Origin: Desulfarculaceae bacterium
GTDB lineage: Bacteria; Desulfobacterota; Desulfarculia; Desulfarculales; Desulfarculaceae
Assembly: GCA_021737145.1 (NCBI GenBank)
Contig: JAIPEN010000009.1
Location: forward strand, 87,068-151,067
Reading direction: 5' to 3'
DNA: 64,000 nt
Position numbers and translations under genes: made by a program
Part shown: piece after piece, positions 22,467 through 34,600 of the stretch
How the letters are laid out: every line of letters starts with the position of its first letter
How positions within the stretch are numbered: position 1 is the stretch's first letter
The notes under the pieces: model-generated
The model's input: only the letters and a program-made list of their open reading frames with translations
What the model was told of the DNA's origin: nothing
The model's database searches: none

Positions 22467-24185
22467 TTAGCTGGCCTTGGCCTGCTCTTCCTCCTTGAGC
22501 ACCCGCCTGAGCACCTTGCCCACCATGGTCTTGGGCAGCTCGTCGCGGAACTCCACGAGGGAGGGGACCTTGTAGTGGGTCATGTTCTCCTTGCACCAGG
22601 CGATGATCTCCTCTTCGCTGACCTTGCCCTCGCTCTCGGGTTGCAGCACCACGAAGGCCTTGAGGATCTCGCCCACCTTGGGATGGGGCAGCCCGATGAC
22701 CGCCACCTCCAGGATGTCGGGGTGGCTGAACATGTAGTCCTCCACCTCCTTGGGGAACACGCTGAAGCCCTTGAACTTCACCAGGTCCTTGGCCCGGTCC
22801 ATGATGAAGATCCAGCCCCGTTCGTTCATGTAGGCGATGTCGCCGGTGTAGAGCCAGCCATCGCGCAGGGTGCGCTCGGACTCCTCGGGCCGGTTCAGAT
22901 AGCCCTTCATCACCTGGGGCCCCTTGACGCACAGCTCGCCCACCTGGTCCTCGCCCAGGCCCAGCTGGTTGTCGCCGGTCTCGATGTCCATGATCTTGCA
23001 GTCGGTGTTGGGGAAGGGCAGGCCGATGGAGCCCATCACCCGCTCCTTGCCCGGCGGGTCCACGATGGGGTTGGCCGTGACCACCGGGGAGGATTCGGAC
23101 AGGCCGTAGCCCTCCACCACCCGCGCGCCGGTCTTTTCCTCGAACTTGAGCTGCACGTCGCGGGGCAGGGGGCCGGCCCCGCTCAGACAGGTGGTCAACG
23201 CGCTCAGGTCGTACTTTTCCAGACCCTCGGTGTTGTTGATCTTGTTGAACAACACCGCCACGCCGGCCATGCACATCTGGGTTCCCTTGCCCCACTTCTC
23301 CACCTCGGCCGCCCACTCCAGCATGGTGTCGGGCGGCTTGGGGAACAGCAGCATGAAGCCGCCGGTGGCCACCGCGATGTTCATGCAGCAGGTCATGGCG
23401 AACACGTGGAACAGGGGCAGCACGCCCAGCCAGCCGGTGGCGGCGGGCAGGTCGTCGCCGATCCAGGCCTTGCCGCTGATGGCGTTGGTCACCAGGTTGT
23501 AGGAGGTGAGCATGGCCCCCTTGGGGGTGCCGGTGGTGCCGCCGGTGTACTGCAGGGCGGCGATGTCGCTCATGGGGTCGATGGTCACCTGGGGCGGGTT
23601 GGGCGCGGTGGCCATCAGGTCCTTGAAGCTCAGGGCGTTGGCGGGCAGCTGGCCGGTGGGAATCTTGCCCAGCTTCTTGCCCAGCCATTTTTTCAGGCCG
23701 CTCATCTGGACCAGGTCCACCACGTTGGTGCCGATCACATGCTTGACCCCGGTCTGGGCCAGGATGCGCCCCGCCTCGGCGTACACCGAGTCCAATACCA
23801 CCAGGGCCTTGGCCCCGGAGTCGTTGAGCTGGTGCTTGATCTCCAGGCCCTTGTAGGTGGGGTTGATGGCCGTGACCGCCATGCCCAGGCGCTGGGCGGC
23901 GTAAAAGGCGATGACGAACTGGAAGGAGTTGGGCAGGATCAGGGCCAGCACGTCGCCCTTAACCAGGCCCAAGTTGGCCAGGGCCGTGGCAAAGCGGTCC
24001 ACGGCGTCGTCCAGCTCCCGGTAGGTCATCACCGAGTCCAAGAACACGATCGCTTTTTCGTTGGGGTATTGACCGGTGGTGTCCCTAAGAAGATCAGACA
24101 AGGAGATGTTGGGAAAGTCGATCATCTTGGGCACGCCCTGGGGCCAGTCGCCGTACCAGGGGCGGTCGCCAAGGTCCTGGGCCAT
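22467..24185 (-). CDS. Long-chain-fatty-acid-CoA ligase (AMP-binding)
   Basis: A 572-residue ANL-superfamily acyl-CoA synthetase. It carries the P-loop-like AMP motif YTGGTTGTPKGAM (near residue 213), the A5 region GYGLSESSP, the A7/A8 motifs YTGDIAYMNERGW and KFKGFSVFPKEVE, and the catalytic lysine near the C-terminus in MVGKVLRR. Length and the YTGGTTGTPKGA form fit FadD-type long-chain ligases. It activates fatty acids to acyl-CoA with ATP. GGGAGGAG precedes the ATG. hemW follows closely and may be co-transcribed. Confidence 0.92.
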   Translation of the reverse strand: MAQDLGDRPWYGDWPQGVPKMIDFPNISLSDLLRDTTGQYPNEKAIVFLDSVMTYRELDDAVDRFATALANLGLVKGDVLALILPNSFQFVIAFYAAQRLGMAVTAINPTYKGLEIKHQLNDSGAKALVVLDSVYAEAGRILAQTGVKHVIGTNVVDLVQMSGLKKWLGKKLGKIPTGQLPANALSFKDLMATAPNPPQVTIDPMSDIAALQYTGGTTGTPKGAMLTSYNLVTNAISGKAWIGDDLPAATGWLGVLPLFHVFAMTCCMNIAVATGGFMLLFPKPPDTMLEWAAEVEKWGKGTQMCMAGVAVLFNKINNTEGLEKYDLSALTTCLSGAGPLPRDVQLKFEEKTGARVVEGYGLSESSPVVTANPIVDPPGKERVMGSIGLPFPNTDCKIMDIETGDNQLGLGEDQVGELCVKGPQVMKGYLNRPEESERTLRDGWLYTGDIAYMNERGWIFIMDRAKDLVKFKGFSVFPKEVEDYMFSHPDILEVAVIGLPHPKVGEILKAFVVLQPESEGKVSEEEIIAWCKENMTHYKVPSLVEFRDELPKTMVGKVLRRVLKEEEQAKAS

Positions 24186-24340
24186 GGTTCTCCTCCCGGG
24201 GCCGTGACGGCCCCGCCAAGCTGTGCGGTAGCGGGCGCGAGATAAAAACTAACCCACCCCCCTGGCGGCTGTCAATGATAGTGGAGCGTTTTCAGGCGGA
24301 TTGCAGTCTTAATTCCGCCCGCTCCGGTCTGGGCGGGGGG

Positions 24341-24781
24341 CTAGGGGGCCGGCCTGGAGAAGCTTTTCCAGGCCAGCGCCTGGGGCAGGCCCAGGACCAC
24401 CAGCAACAGGCAGTTGAGCCCCACGTTGATCCACACCCCGTGATAGAGCGAATAAAAGGTGTCCACCGCGAACCACAGCCCCAGGGGCACCGCCATGGCG
24501 TAGCGGGCCCAGGGCTCCCGGCGGCCCCAGGCGGTCCAGGCCAAAAAGGCCATCATCAGGCCCCAGCCGGCCGCGGTGGCCCCCGAGGCCCCGTAGATCC
24601 AGCTTTGGAACTCCAGCGCGGCCGCCGGAGGCCCGGCCGGACCCCAGAAGACGGGGTCCACCCGTTTCGTGAAAAAAGCGAACAGCTCCCCCCGGCTGCC
24701 CAGGGCCAGGGCCAGGCCAAAGGCCGACACCAGCAGGCCGGCCAGGGCAAGCCAAGCGCGGTAAAAACTAAAGGCGTGCAT
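24341..24781 (-). CDS. Four-helix membrane protein of unknown function
   Basis: 146 residues from ATG 24781 (GGAGAAGG eight bases upstream; an ATG at 24802 would add seven residues). Four hydrophobic segments: about 7-26 (WLALAGLLVSAFGLALALG), 60-82 (YGASGATAAGWGLMMAFLAW), 93-110 and 115-135 (GLNCLLLVVLGLPQAL). No charged catalytic pattern or known signature is visible. The gene stands alone between an acyl-CoA ligase gene and dprA (divergent). It may belong to an uncharacterised small membrane family. Confidence 0.65.
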   Translation of the reverse strand: MHAFSFYRAWLALAGLLVSAFGLALALGSRGELFAFFTKRVDPVFWGPAGPPAAALEFQSWIYGASGATAAGWGLMMAFLAWTAWGRREPWARYAMAVPLGLWFAVDTFYSLYHGVWINVGLNCLLLVVLGLPQALAWKSFSRPAP

Positions 24782-24907
24782 GATAATAACCTTCTCCGCC
24801 AAGGCCGGCGGCGTGGGTGGAGGCGGTTTACGACATTATAATACGACCGCCCCGGTCACAAAAACCCCTTGACCGGAGGGGGCCCGGCTGGTTAGCTTCT
24901 TTTCCCC

Positions 24908-26026
24908 ATGGGAGACCAATCACCGACGCTGGAGCGCCAGGAGCTTTTGGACTGGCTGGGGCTCAAGCTAATTCCGGGCGTGGGCAGCGTTACCTACGCC
25001 CGTCTGCTGGCCGCCTTCGGCTCGCCGGGAGCGGCCCTGGGGGCTCCCCTGGGCGCACTCAAGGCCATCCCCCGTTTGCGCGAAGGGGTGGCCCGGGCGG
25101 TGCACCGGCGGGCCTGGGCGGCGGACCCCGAGGCCGAGCTCAAGGGCCTGGAGGCCCTGGGCGCCCGAGTGGTCGCCCTGGGATCACCGGAGTATCCCCC
25201 CCTGTTGGCCGGGGTCCATGCCCCGCCGCCCTTGCTGTTCGTGCGCGGCTCCCTGGGGCCCTGCGCCGGGGGCGGGGTGGCCGTGGTGGGCAGCCGCAAC
25301 ATGAGCCCCTATGGCCGCCGCCTGGCCGGAGAGCTGGGCCGCGACCTGGCCCGGAGCGGGGTGAGCCTGGTCTCCGGGCTGGCCCGGGGGGTGGACGCGG
25401 CGGCCCACGAGGGATCCCTGAAGGCCGGGGGGCACACGGTGGGCGTTCTGGGCTGCGGCCTGGACGTGGCCTACCCCCGGGAACACAAGGCCCTTATAGA
25501 GAAGATGGCCGCCCAGGGGGCGGTGATCAGCGAATTTCCCCTGGCCACCCAGCCCGCCCCGGCCCACTTCCCGGTGCGCAACCGGGTGATCAGCGGGCTG
25601 GCCAGGGCGGTGGTGGTGGTGGAGGCGGGCCTCAAGAGCGGCTCGCTCATCACCGCGCGCCACGCCCTGGAGCAGGGGCGGGAGGTCTTGGCGGTGCCCG
25701 GCCCGGTGGGCGCCCCCTTGAGCGCGGGCTGCAATCAACTCATAAAAGAGGGAGCCCGTCTGCTAAGCTCCAGCCGGGACCTGTTGGAGCCCGGAGCCCT
25801 GCCGCCGGGTCCGGGGCCGGGCACTCCCCGGCCCGATGAGCCGGGAGAGCTGAACCCGGCCGAGGCCGAGCTGCTCGGGCACCTGGGCCCCGAGCCGCAG
25901 CACATCGACGTGATCGCCCGGGCCAGCGGCCTGGACCATGGCGCGCTGAGCACCCTGCTGCTCAACCTGGTGCTCGGCGAAAGAGTGCTGGAGTTGCCGG
26001 GCAAGCATTATGTGCTTAGCCTCTAG
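24908..26026 (+). CDS. dprA: DNA-processing protein DprA
   Basis: A 372-residue DprA/Smf protein. The Rossmann-like core holds VVGSRNMSPYGRRLA (near 122), SGLARGVDAAAH, GVLGCGLDVAYPREH, SEFPLATQPAPAHFPVRNR and SGSLITARHALEQGREV. The C-terminal winged helix (ELNPAEAELLGHLG to the end) is present. DprA loads RecA onto incoming single-stranded DNA in natural transformation. No other competence genes are nearby. The classic dprA-topA pair follows, 45 bases apart, probably one operon. No strong RBS is visible before the ATG. Confidence 0.94.
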   Translation: MGDQSPTLERQELLDWLGLKLIPGVGSVTYARLLAAFGSPGAALGAPLGALKAIPRLREGVARAVHRRAWAADPEAELKGLEALGARVVALGSPEYPPLLAGVHAPPPLLFVRGSLGPCAGGGVAVVGSRNMSPYGRRLAGELGRDLARSGVSLVSGLARGVDAAAHEGSLKAGGHTVGVLGCGLDVAYPREHKALIEKMAAQGAVISEFPLATQPAPAHFPVRNRVISGLARAVVVVEAGLKSGSLITARHALEQGREVLAVPGPVGAPLSAGCNQLIKEGARLLSSSRDLLEPGALPPGPGPGTPRPDEPGELNPAEAELLGHLGPEPQHIDVIARASGLDHGALSTLLLNLVLGERVLELPGKHYVLSL

Positions 26027-26071
26027 TGACGTTATAGAAAATCAGACATCCGGAGAGCGACAGCTTTAGAT

Positions 26072-28441
<2,370 letters not shown>

Positions 28442-28461
28442 GACCTCTGCCCCAATAGCAA

Positions 28462-28496
28462 AGGCCCCGCCCATCCGGGCGGGGCCTCTTATTTTT
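28462..28496 (+). terminator. Terminator after topA
   Basis: AGGCCCCGCCC-ATCC-GGGCGGGGCCT followed by CTTATTTTT. It also serves weakly in the other direction for the convergent binding-protein gene. Confidence 0.85.
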
Positions 28497-28508
28497 CAGC
28501 GGCGCGCC

Positions 28509-29321
28509 TTATTCGTCGGCGGGCAGGTTCTTCATCCAGCCAGACTTCTTGAACCAACGGATCTTGAGCTGGTCCAGGCCGCCGGAGGCGCCCATGGTGC
28601 CGATGAAGTTGTTCACCAGGTTGAGCATCTGGGGATCGTCGGCCGACACGGCCACGCCCAGGGGCTCATAGGTGAAGGGCTTTTCCAGGGCGGCCAGGTT
28701 GTCCTTGCGGTGACGGAAGGAGGCCAGCACGCAGAAGGGGAAGTCGGTCACCATGACCTGGGCCTTGCCGGTCAGCACCGCCTGCAGGGCGCCCTCCATG
28801 TCCTTGGCCACCAGCAGCTTGGCCTTGGGCATGAGCTGCTTGGCGGTGATCTCGCCGGTGGTGCCCTCGGACACGGCCACGGTGTACATGGGCTGGTTGA
28901 GGTCCTGCAAGCCACGCACCTTCGTCATCATTTCGCCCTTGAGCACCGCGCCCTGGCCGGTGACGAAGTAGGGGCCGGCAAAGGTGATCTTCAGGTTGCG
29001 CAGGGGCAGCATGGTCATGCCCGCGATCACCATGTCCACCTTGCCCGCTTGCAGGGCGCCGATGAGCTTGGGAAAGGGCATGATCTTGACTTTGAGTTTA
29101 ACCTTCAGGGCCTTGGCCAAGATGGTGGCCAGGTCCATGTCCAGGCCCATGGCCTTGCCGTTGGTGGCCTTGAAGTTCAAGGGCGGATAGTCGGCGGAGG
29201 TGCCCACCACCAAGACCTTGTTCTTGACGATTCGGTCCACCACCGGACCGGCAATGGCGGTGGCCGCGAAAGCCAGCACCAGGGCCAGACAAAGGAACAG
29301 AACAACTCCGCGCTTCAACAT
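28509..29321 (-). CDS. Family 3 (amino-acid type) extracellular solute-binding protein A
   Basis: A 270-residue exported binding protein of the SBP_bac_3 type. The signal peptide (LFLCLALVLAFAATAIA) is followed by VLVVGTSADYPPLNF, DMDLATILAKAL, GKVDMVIAGMTMLPLRN and FAGPYFVTGQGAV, the usual family 3 landmarks. Such proteins deliver amino acids or similar small solutes to ABC permeases or feed sensor proteins. No permease or ATPase gene is adjacent. AAGGAGA precedes the ATG. It is a paralogue of the gene transcribed just before it and is separated from it by a possible terminator. Confidence 0.88.
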   Translation of the reverse strand: MLKRGVVLFLCLALVLAFAATAIAGPVVDRIVKNKVLVVGTSADYPPLNFKATNGKAMGLDMDLATILAKALKVKLKVKIMPFPKLIGALQAGKVDMVIAGMTMLPLRNLKITFAGPYFVTGQGAVLKGEMMTKVRGLQDLNQPMYTVAVSEGTTGEITAKQLMPKAKLLVAKDMEGALQAVLTGKAQVMVTDFPFCVLASFRHRKDNLAALEKPFTYEPLGVAVSADDPQMLNLVNNFIGTMGASGGLDQLKIRWFKKSGWMKNLPADE

Positions 29322-29414
29322 TAGAGCATCTCCTTAATTGGGTTAAGCGTGGTTATCGCCCAATAATGGGCCAAGCCGGGGCGGATGGGCAAGAACCTAA
29401 TGCGCGCGGGGGAT

Positions 29415-29443
29415 AAAAAAACCGCTCGGCCCGCGCCGACCGG
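29415..29443 (-). terminator. Terminator between the two binding-protein genes (minus strand)
   Basis: On the minus strand, GGTCGGC and GCCGAGC arms (one mismatch) followed by GG and seven T, just after the stop of binding protein B. Confidence 0.6.
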
Positions 29444-29451
29444 GCAGGTGA

Positions 29452-30258
29452 CTATTTGGGCAACAGGCGCATCCAAGAGGGGTTCTGGAACCACCGGTTC
29501 TTGAGATAGCTCATCTTGCCCCCTCCCTCCATGTTGAACAGGAAGTTGGTCACCAGGTTGTCCCACAGGGGGTCGCCCGGCGGCAGGGCCAGGCCCAAGG
29601 GCTCGAAGGTGAAGGGCTTTTGCAGGGTGCCCAGCTTGGCCTCGGGGTTGCGGAACACCGCCACCGCGCAATAGGGATAATCGGCCACCATGGCCTTGAC
29701 CTTGCCGCTCAGCACCAGCTTCAGGGCGGCGTCGTTGTTTTCGGTCAACACGAACTTGGCCTTGGGCATCACCGAGCGGGCGGCCCCCTCGCTGGTGGTG
29801 TCCTTGGCCACGGCCACGCTGAAGCCGGGGCGGTTCACGTCGGCCAGGCCGTTTATGCCCGCGCCCACCTCGCGGGTGGCCAGCAGGGTCTGGCCGGAGA
29901 CGAAATAGGGCCCCGCGAAAAAGACCCTGGCGTTGCGCTGCGGGGTTATGGTGATGCCTCCCACCGCCACGTCCACCTCGCCGGCGGCCGCAGCCGGGAT
30001 CAGCTTGTCAAAGGCCATGGGCTCGAACCGGATCTTCACCCCCAGGGAGGCGGCCAGGTCCTTGACCAGGTCCACGTCCAAACCGATGAACTCGCCCTTG
30101 GCGGTCTTGGCGCTCAGGGGGGGCATGCCGGTGGCGATGCCCACCACCAGGGTCTTTTCCTTGAGCACCCGGTCCAACACCGGCCCGGCCAGGGCCGGAG
30201 CGGCGGCCAGGAGCAGGGCCGCGGCTAGGGCGGCCAGAGCGCATAGTCTTTTGAGCAT
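29452..30258 (-). CDS. Family 3 (amino-acid type) extracellular solute-binding protein B
   Basis: 268 residues from ATG 30258, which sits eight bases after AGGAG; an ATG at 30264 is too close to that site. The signal peptide is LAALAAALLLAAAPALA. Landmarks match paralogue A position by position: VLDRVLKEKTLVVG, DVDLVKDLAASL, GEVDVAVGGITITPQRN, FAGPYFVSGQTLL and the C-terminal NRWFQNPSW (A has IRWFKKSGW). It starts 11 bases after the M20 peptidase stop, so the peptidase and this binding protein form an operon. The ligand is unknown; there is no permease nearby. Confidence 0.87.
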   Translation of the reverse strand: MLKRLCALAALAAALLLAAAPALAGPVLDRVLKEKTLVVGIATGMPPLSAKTAKGEFIGLDVDLVKDLAASLGVKIRFEPMAFDKLIPAAAAGEVDVAVGGITITPQRNARVFFAGPYFVSGQTLLATREVGAGINGLADVNRPGFSVAVAKDTTSEGAARSVMPKAKFVLTENNDAALKLVLSGKVKAMVADYPYCAVAVFRNPEAKLGTLQKPFTFEPLGLALPPGDPLWDNLVTNFLFNMEGGGKMSYLKNRWFQNPSWMRLLPK

Positions 30259-30269
30259 TTCCATCTCTC

Positions 30270-31499
30270 CTAGGCCAGGCCAGCGTAGATCAGGGCGAAC
30301 ACCTTGGCGTCGGCAATCAGGGACGACACCCGGGCGTACTCGTCGGGCTGGTGCACCGAGTGCTCGCAGGTGCTCCACACCGCCACCGGCAGGTCCCGCT
30401 GCCGGAAAAAGGCTGCCACCGTGCCGCCGCCCACCCCGCCCACCTGGGGCTCGGCCCCGTGCACCCGGGCGATGGCCCGGGACAGAGCCCGGACCACCGG
30501 GGCCCGCGGGTCGGTGGCCGGGGGGGCTTGCAGGTACATGGCCGGCTCGATGCTCACCGTGGCCCCCTCCTGGTCGGCGATGGCCTGGAACTCCTCCCGG
30601 AACAGGGCCAGGGCGTCTTCCAGGGGTATGCCGGGCAAAATGCGGCCGTCCACGTAGAACACGTCGCGGCCGGGCACGGTGTTGATGTTGCTCACCCCGG
30701 CCTCCTTGCGGGTGGGCTCGCAGGTGGTGACCATGGGATCGAACAGGGGGTCTTCGCCCCCCAGCCTGGTGGCCAGCTCCCGGGTGGCCACCATCATGCG
30801 GGCCGCGGTGTACAGGGCGTTCACCCCCTTGTGGGGGGTGGAGCCGTGCACCTGCTTGCCCTCCACGGTGACCTTGAGCCACAGGAGCGACTTTTCGGCC
30901 ACCTCGATGAACAGGCCGTCGGGCTCGCCCGCGTCGGGCACCATGATCAGGTCGTCCGGCGCGAACAGCTCGGGCTTTTGGGTGAGCACGTAGTCCAGGC
31001 CCAGGGCCGAGCCGGTTTCCTCGTCGGCCACCGCGATTAGCCCCGCGTCGCCCGGCGGGGCCACGCCTAGCTCCTTGAGGGCCTTCAGGGCGAAAAAGGA
31101 CGACACGATGGCCGAGTGGTTGTCCTGCACCCCCCGGCCGTAGATGAGGTCGCCCTCCACCCTCAACTGCCAGGGGTCGCTGGACCACAGCTCGCGCTCG
31201 CCCTCGGGCACCACGTCGGTGTGGCCCAACACCCAGGCCCGGGGGCCTTTTCCGCCGGGCAACACGGCCAGCAGGTTGGGCCGGATGCCGCTTTCCACCC
31301 GCTGGTCCGTGGCGTCCACCCGGGTCAGCTCCAAGCCCAGCTCTTCCAGCCAGCCCTGGATCAGCAGGGTCTTGGCCAGCTCGCCCTGGCCTCCGTTGGT
31401 GGGCCCCAGGGCGGGGATGGCCACCAGCTCGCGCTGGGCCTCGATCATCTGGGGGGCGTAGCTCTCGATGTGCTTAAGCAGTGCCTGGCCTTGGTCCAT
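30270..31499 (-). CDS. M20-family metallopeptidase/deacylase
   Basis: A 409-residue di-zinc aminoacylase-type enzyme (ArgE/DapE/peptidase M20). Metal ligands appear in LGHTDVVPEG (His, with catalytic Asp), GRGVQDNHSA (bridging Asp) and VADEETGSALG (general-base Glu and ligand Glu), with a late His in CEHSVHQPDE. The dimerisation domain lies about 190-310. Such enzymes cleave N-acyl or peptide bonds in the cytoplasm. Its operon partner is an amino-acid-type binding protein, so scavenging of a modified amino acid or dipeptide is a reasonable inference. It is divergent from the 1539-residue gene. Confidence 0.9.
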   Translation of the reverse strand: MDQGQALLKHIESYAPQMIEAQRELVAIPALGPTNGGQGELAKTLLIQGWLEELGLELTRVDATDQRVESGIRPNLLAVLPGGKGPRAWVLGHTDVVPEGERELWSSDPWQLRVEGDLIYGRGVQDNHSAIVSSFFALKALKELGVAPPGDAGLIAVADEETGSALGLDYVLTQKPELFAPDDLIMVPDAGEPDGLFIEVAEKSLLWLKVTVEGKQVHGSTPHKGVNALYTAARMMVATRELATRLGGEDPLFDPMVTTCEPTRKEAGVSNINTVPGRDVFYVDGRILPGIPLEDALALFREEFQAIADQEGATVSIEPAMYLQAPPATDPRAPVVRALSRAIARVHGAEPQVGGVGGGTVAAFFRQRDLPVAVWSTCEHSVHQPDEYARVSSLIADAKVFALIYAGLA

Positions 31500-31637
31500 G
31501 GTGCGCTTTGTTCTCCCTGTGGGGGCTGGGTTGGTCTGTTCCCAGCCTAGCCCGCCCCCGGTCGGGGGTCAAGCCGCGTTGACACATACAATCCGGGGAG
31601 TTAACATGCCTTTCACCCTCTGCACCCGAGGACGCTT

Positions 31638-34600
31638 GTGCCCCATACCGGCTCCAAGGCGGCCCTGCCACCCGAAGCGCGGCGTTTGGCGGGACTCTAC
31701 CGCATCATCGATCCCGAGCGCTTCTCCGAATTGGGCATTGATCCCGAGGACGTACCCCTGGGCACCTACCCCGCCGAGGACCACCCGCCCTTTTTGCCCG
31801 ACCGGATGGGGGGCAACGCCTACGGCCTGGGCCTGTTCGAGCACGCCACCCTGCCTCCGGCCGAGGCGGGCCTGGTGGACAAGCTCGACCTGGACAACGT
31901 GGCGGACGTATCGGCCAACTACCGCAAACTGAACGACATTTTCAAGCGCCTCGGCATGCTGATCCGCTACAGCCGCCAGGGGGCGCCCTTTTACCTCATC
32001 CCCCGGCAATATCTGGCCCACTTCCTGGTGGAGGTGCGGGCCCGGGCCGACGAGATCATCACCTTTTTGAGCGGGCTCATGGCCCGGCGGCTCAAGGAGA
32101 CCCTCAGGGTGGGCCTGCTCACCGGCGAGAGCGAGCTCCTGTTGCCCGAGCTCAGCAGCCGCATGCCCCATCTGGAGTTCGTGGTGCTCAACTCCCTGGA
32201 GGCGGTGAGCTACCCGCCCTACTCCCTGGAGGCGGTGGTGCTGGTGCAGGAGCCCCGGGGGCTTTTCGGCGACTTTCTGCACGCCTCCGGGGCGGCCCTG
32301 CCCCGGGACCGGCGCTCCCGGGAAGACCTGGGCTACTTCGCGGCCAGCCAGGTGCACCAACTCCTGGGCGAGGGCGGCGAGCTGCTCATTTTGGCGGACC
32401 GGCCCCTGGCCCCCACCCACGACACCATGGAGGTGCAGTTCAAGAGCCAGCTTGATTTCAAGCGCTTCTTGATGTTCAGCCACGTGTACCGCACCCGCCG
32501 CCGCTATCAGAGCGCCGGGGACATGGCCATGGAGGTCAACCGTTTCGACTTCTACTCCTTTCTCAGCGGCCTGGGGGTGTACCACGAGACGGTGGAGGGG
32601 CTGCTGGAGGGGCGCAGCCTGGCCTCCCTGGAGCCCGAGGAGATCGACCGCCTGGACCACCAGGACCTGCCCCTGCCCCGGGGCAGCGAAGACCGCCTCC
32701 TGGCCGGATGGAGCCGCTGGTTCGGGGCCTTTTTCGCCCCCGAGCGCCTGACCACCGCCCTGCCCGAGGTGCAGCGGGCCGAGTGGGAGTCGCGTTACCA
32801 GATCGAGGGGGCCTTTCCGGCCACCCTGGCCCTGTTCCAGGGGGCGCGGCGCCAGCCGCCCGAGACCGCCGAGGCGGTGGCCGGCCGGGTGCGGCGGCGG
32901 CGGGTGGCGGGCTGCGAGCGCGAGCTCCTAGCCTCCTACAAGGACTCCTTCGCCTATGTGCTCAGGGTGCTGGAGATCCTGGAGCAGGTGCGCCGGGGGG
33001 CCTACACCCAGCTTCCCGGCCTGGAGCTAAGCCGCCTGCGCAAGCCCTTCGAAACCAGCGCCCACCAGAGCCAGCTAAAGGACGTGCGCCGCCTCATGGA
33101 GCTGGCCCCCCGCCTGGCCCGCCTGGAAGAGCGCCTCAACCCCCAGAACGTGCTGGGGCCGCGCACCCCGGTGCTGGAGAATCTGGAGCAGCTCTCTCTC
33201 ATGGGCCTGGAGCCCGGGCCCCTGTTGCAGCTCTATCTCATGGTGCTGGGCCACTCCACCATGACCCGGGTCACCTTTGGCAAGCTGCCCGAGACCTCGC
33301 TCACTCCCTTGACCGACCTGAACAACTACGCGGACATGGAAGAGGCCCTGGCCACCATCCGGCTCTACCGTTTGCTCTCGGTGGCCGAGGCCGCCGCGGC
33401 CAGCGCCGCGGGCCTGAGCCCCGGCCAGGCCAAGGAGATGTTCGAGCTCTACGACAAGGCCATCCGGGTGCTCACCGAACCGGATATCGGCTGGGCCGAC
33501 ATCCTCGACGCCCAGATCAGCCGGGCCGGCGGGGTGCAGGCCAAGGCCACCCGCAAGATGCTCAAGATGTTCGACCTGTTCGAATACCTGGACGACTGGC
33601 CCCGCCTGGAGCTGGCCGGCCCCCGGGGAAAGGAGGCCATGGCCGACTTCGACCCGGGCCGCCTGGAGCGCATCGGACAGGTGATCGAGCTGGTGCAGCA
33701 GGAGCGCCGCTTCGTGGAGCACTTCTACCAGCGCGACGCATCGGCCCGGCCCTACTTTTTCCGGGCCCTGCTCAGCTGCGAGCTGCACGGCACCGGGCGC
33801 CTGCTGCCCCGCTTGGGCACCGCGGCCAGCTTCACCCTGCTGTGGATCTGCGTGCATGTTAGCGAGAAGCACCTGATCAACTTCAACCCCCTGCTCACCG
33901 GCGGCGACCTGGGCGGCCTGGACGAGCGCCTGAGCAAGCTGCGCCGGGCCCTGATGGCCTTCACCCCCCCGGAGCTTCCCCCCCTGGAGCTGGTGGAGCT
34001 GCGCAAGGTCATGGCCGCGGGCAAGGAGGCCTATCTGGGCGACTCGGGGCTCTACCTGGGCCTGGACCCGGCCACCGGCGCCCTGACCCCGCAGTTCATC
34101 GACCCGGACCAGGAGTTGAACCGGCTGCACAGCCTGCTGGAAGAGACCGAGGCCGGGCCCCTGGCGGCCAGCCCCTCGGCCCGCCTGGCCCAGATGGACA
34201 GCTGTTGTCACGAGCTGGCCCGCTTCTTCGCGGCCCAGCCCCAGCCCATGGCCCAGGCCCTCAAGGCCATGGCCGAGACCCTGGAGCGGCTGCGCGGCCG
34301 CTTGGAGCGCTATCTGGTGGAGCAGCTGTTCCACCTGCCCCGCTTTGCCGAGCATCTAAAGCGCCTGCTCAGGCACTGCCCCCACCTGATGGCCCGCCTG
34401 CTGCCCCAGCCGGCCGACCACCCCATGACCCGCCGCCGCCTGGCCGCCGCCTCCAAGCTCAGCGCCCTGGAGCAGCGCCGCCTGGAGGGCTTCCAGGACA
34501 TGCAGCTCAGCCACGAGATGGCCCGCCAGGAGTTCGGGGCCGCCGCGGCGGGCATCGTGGGGGTCACCCCCTTGCAGTTCCAGCGGCTCACCGCCTCCCT

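Noticed and set aside
22323..24245. 640-codon plus-strand ORF over the acyl-CoA ligase
   Set aside because: Antisense shadow of the ligase gene; no recognisable domain and no RBS.
29452..31188. A 578-codon frame reading through binding protein B and into the M20 gene
   Set aside because: Only the last 268 codons are protein-like; the rest is out of frame with the M20 enzyme. The start was placed at the signal peptide (30258).
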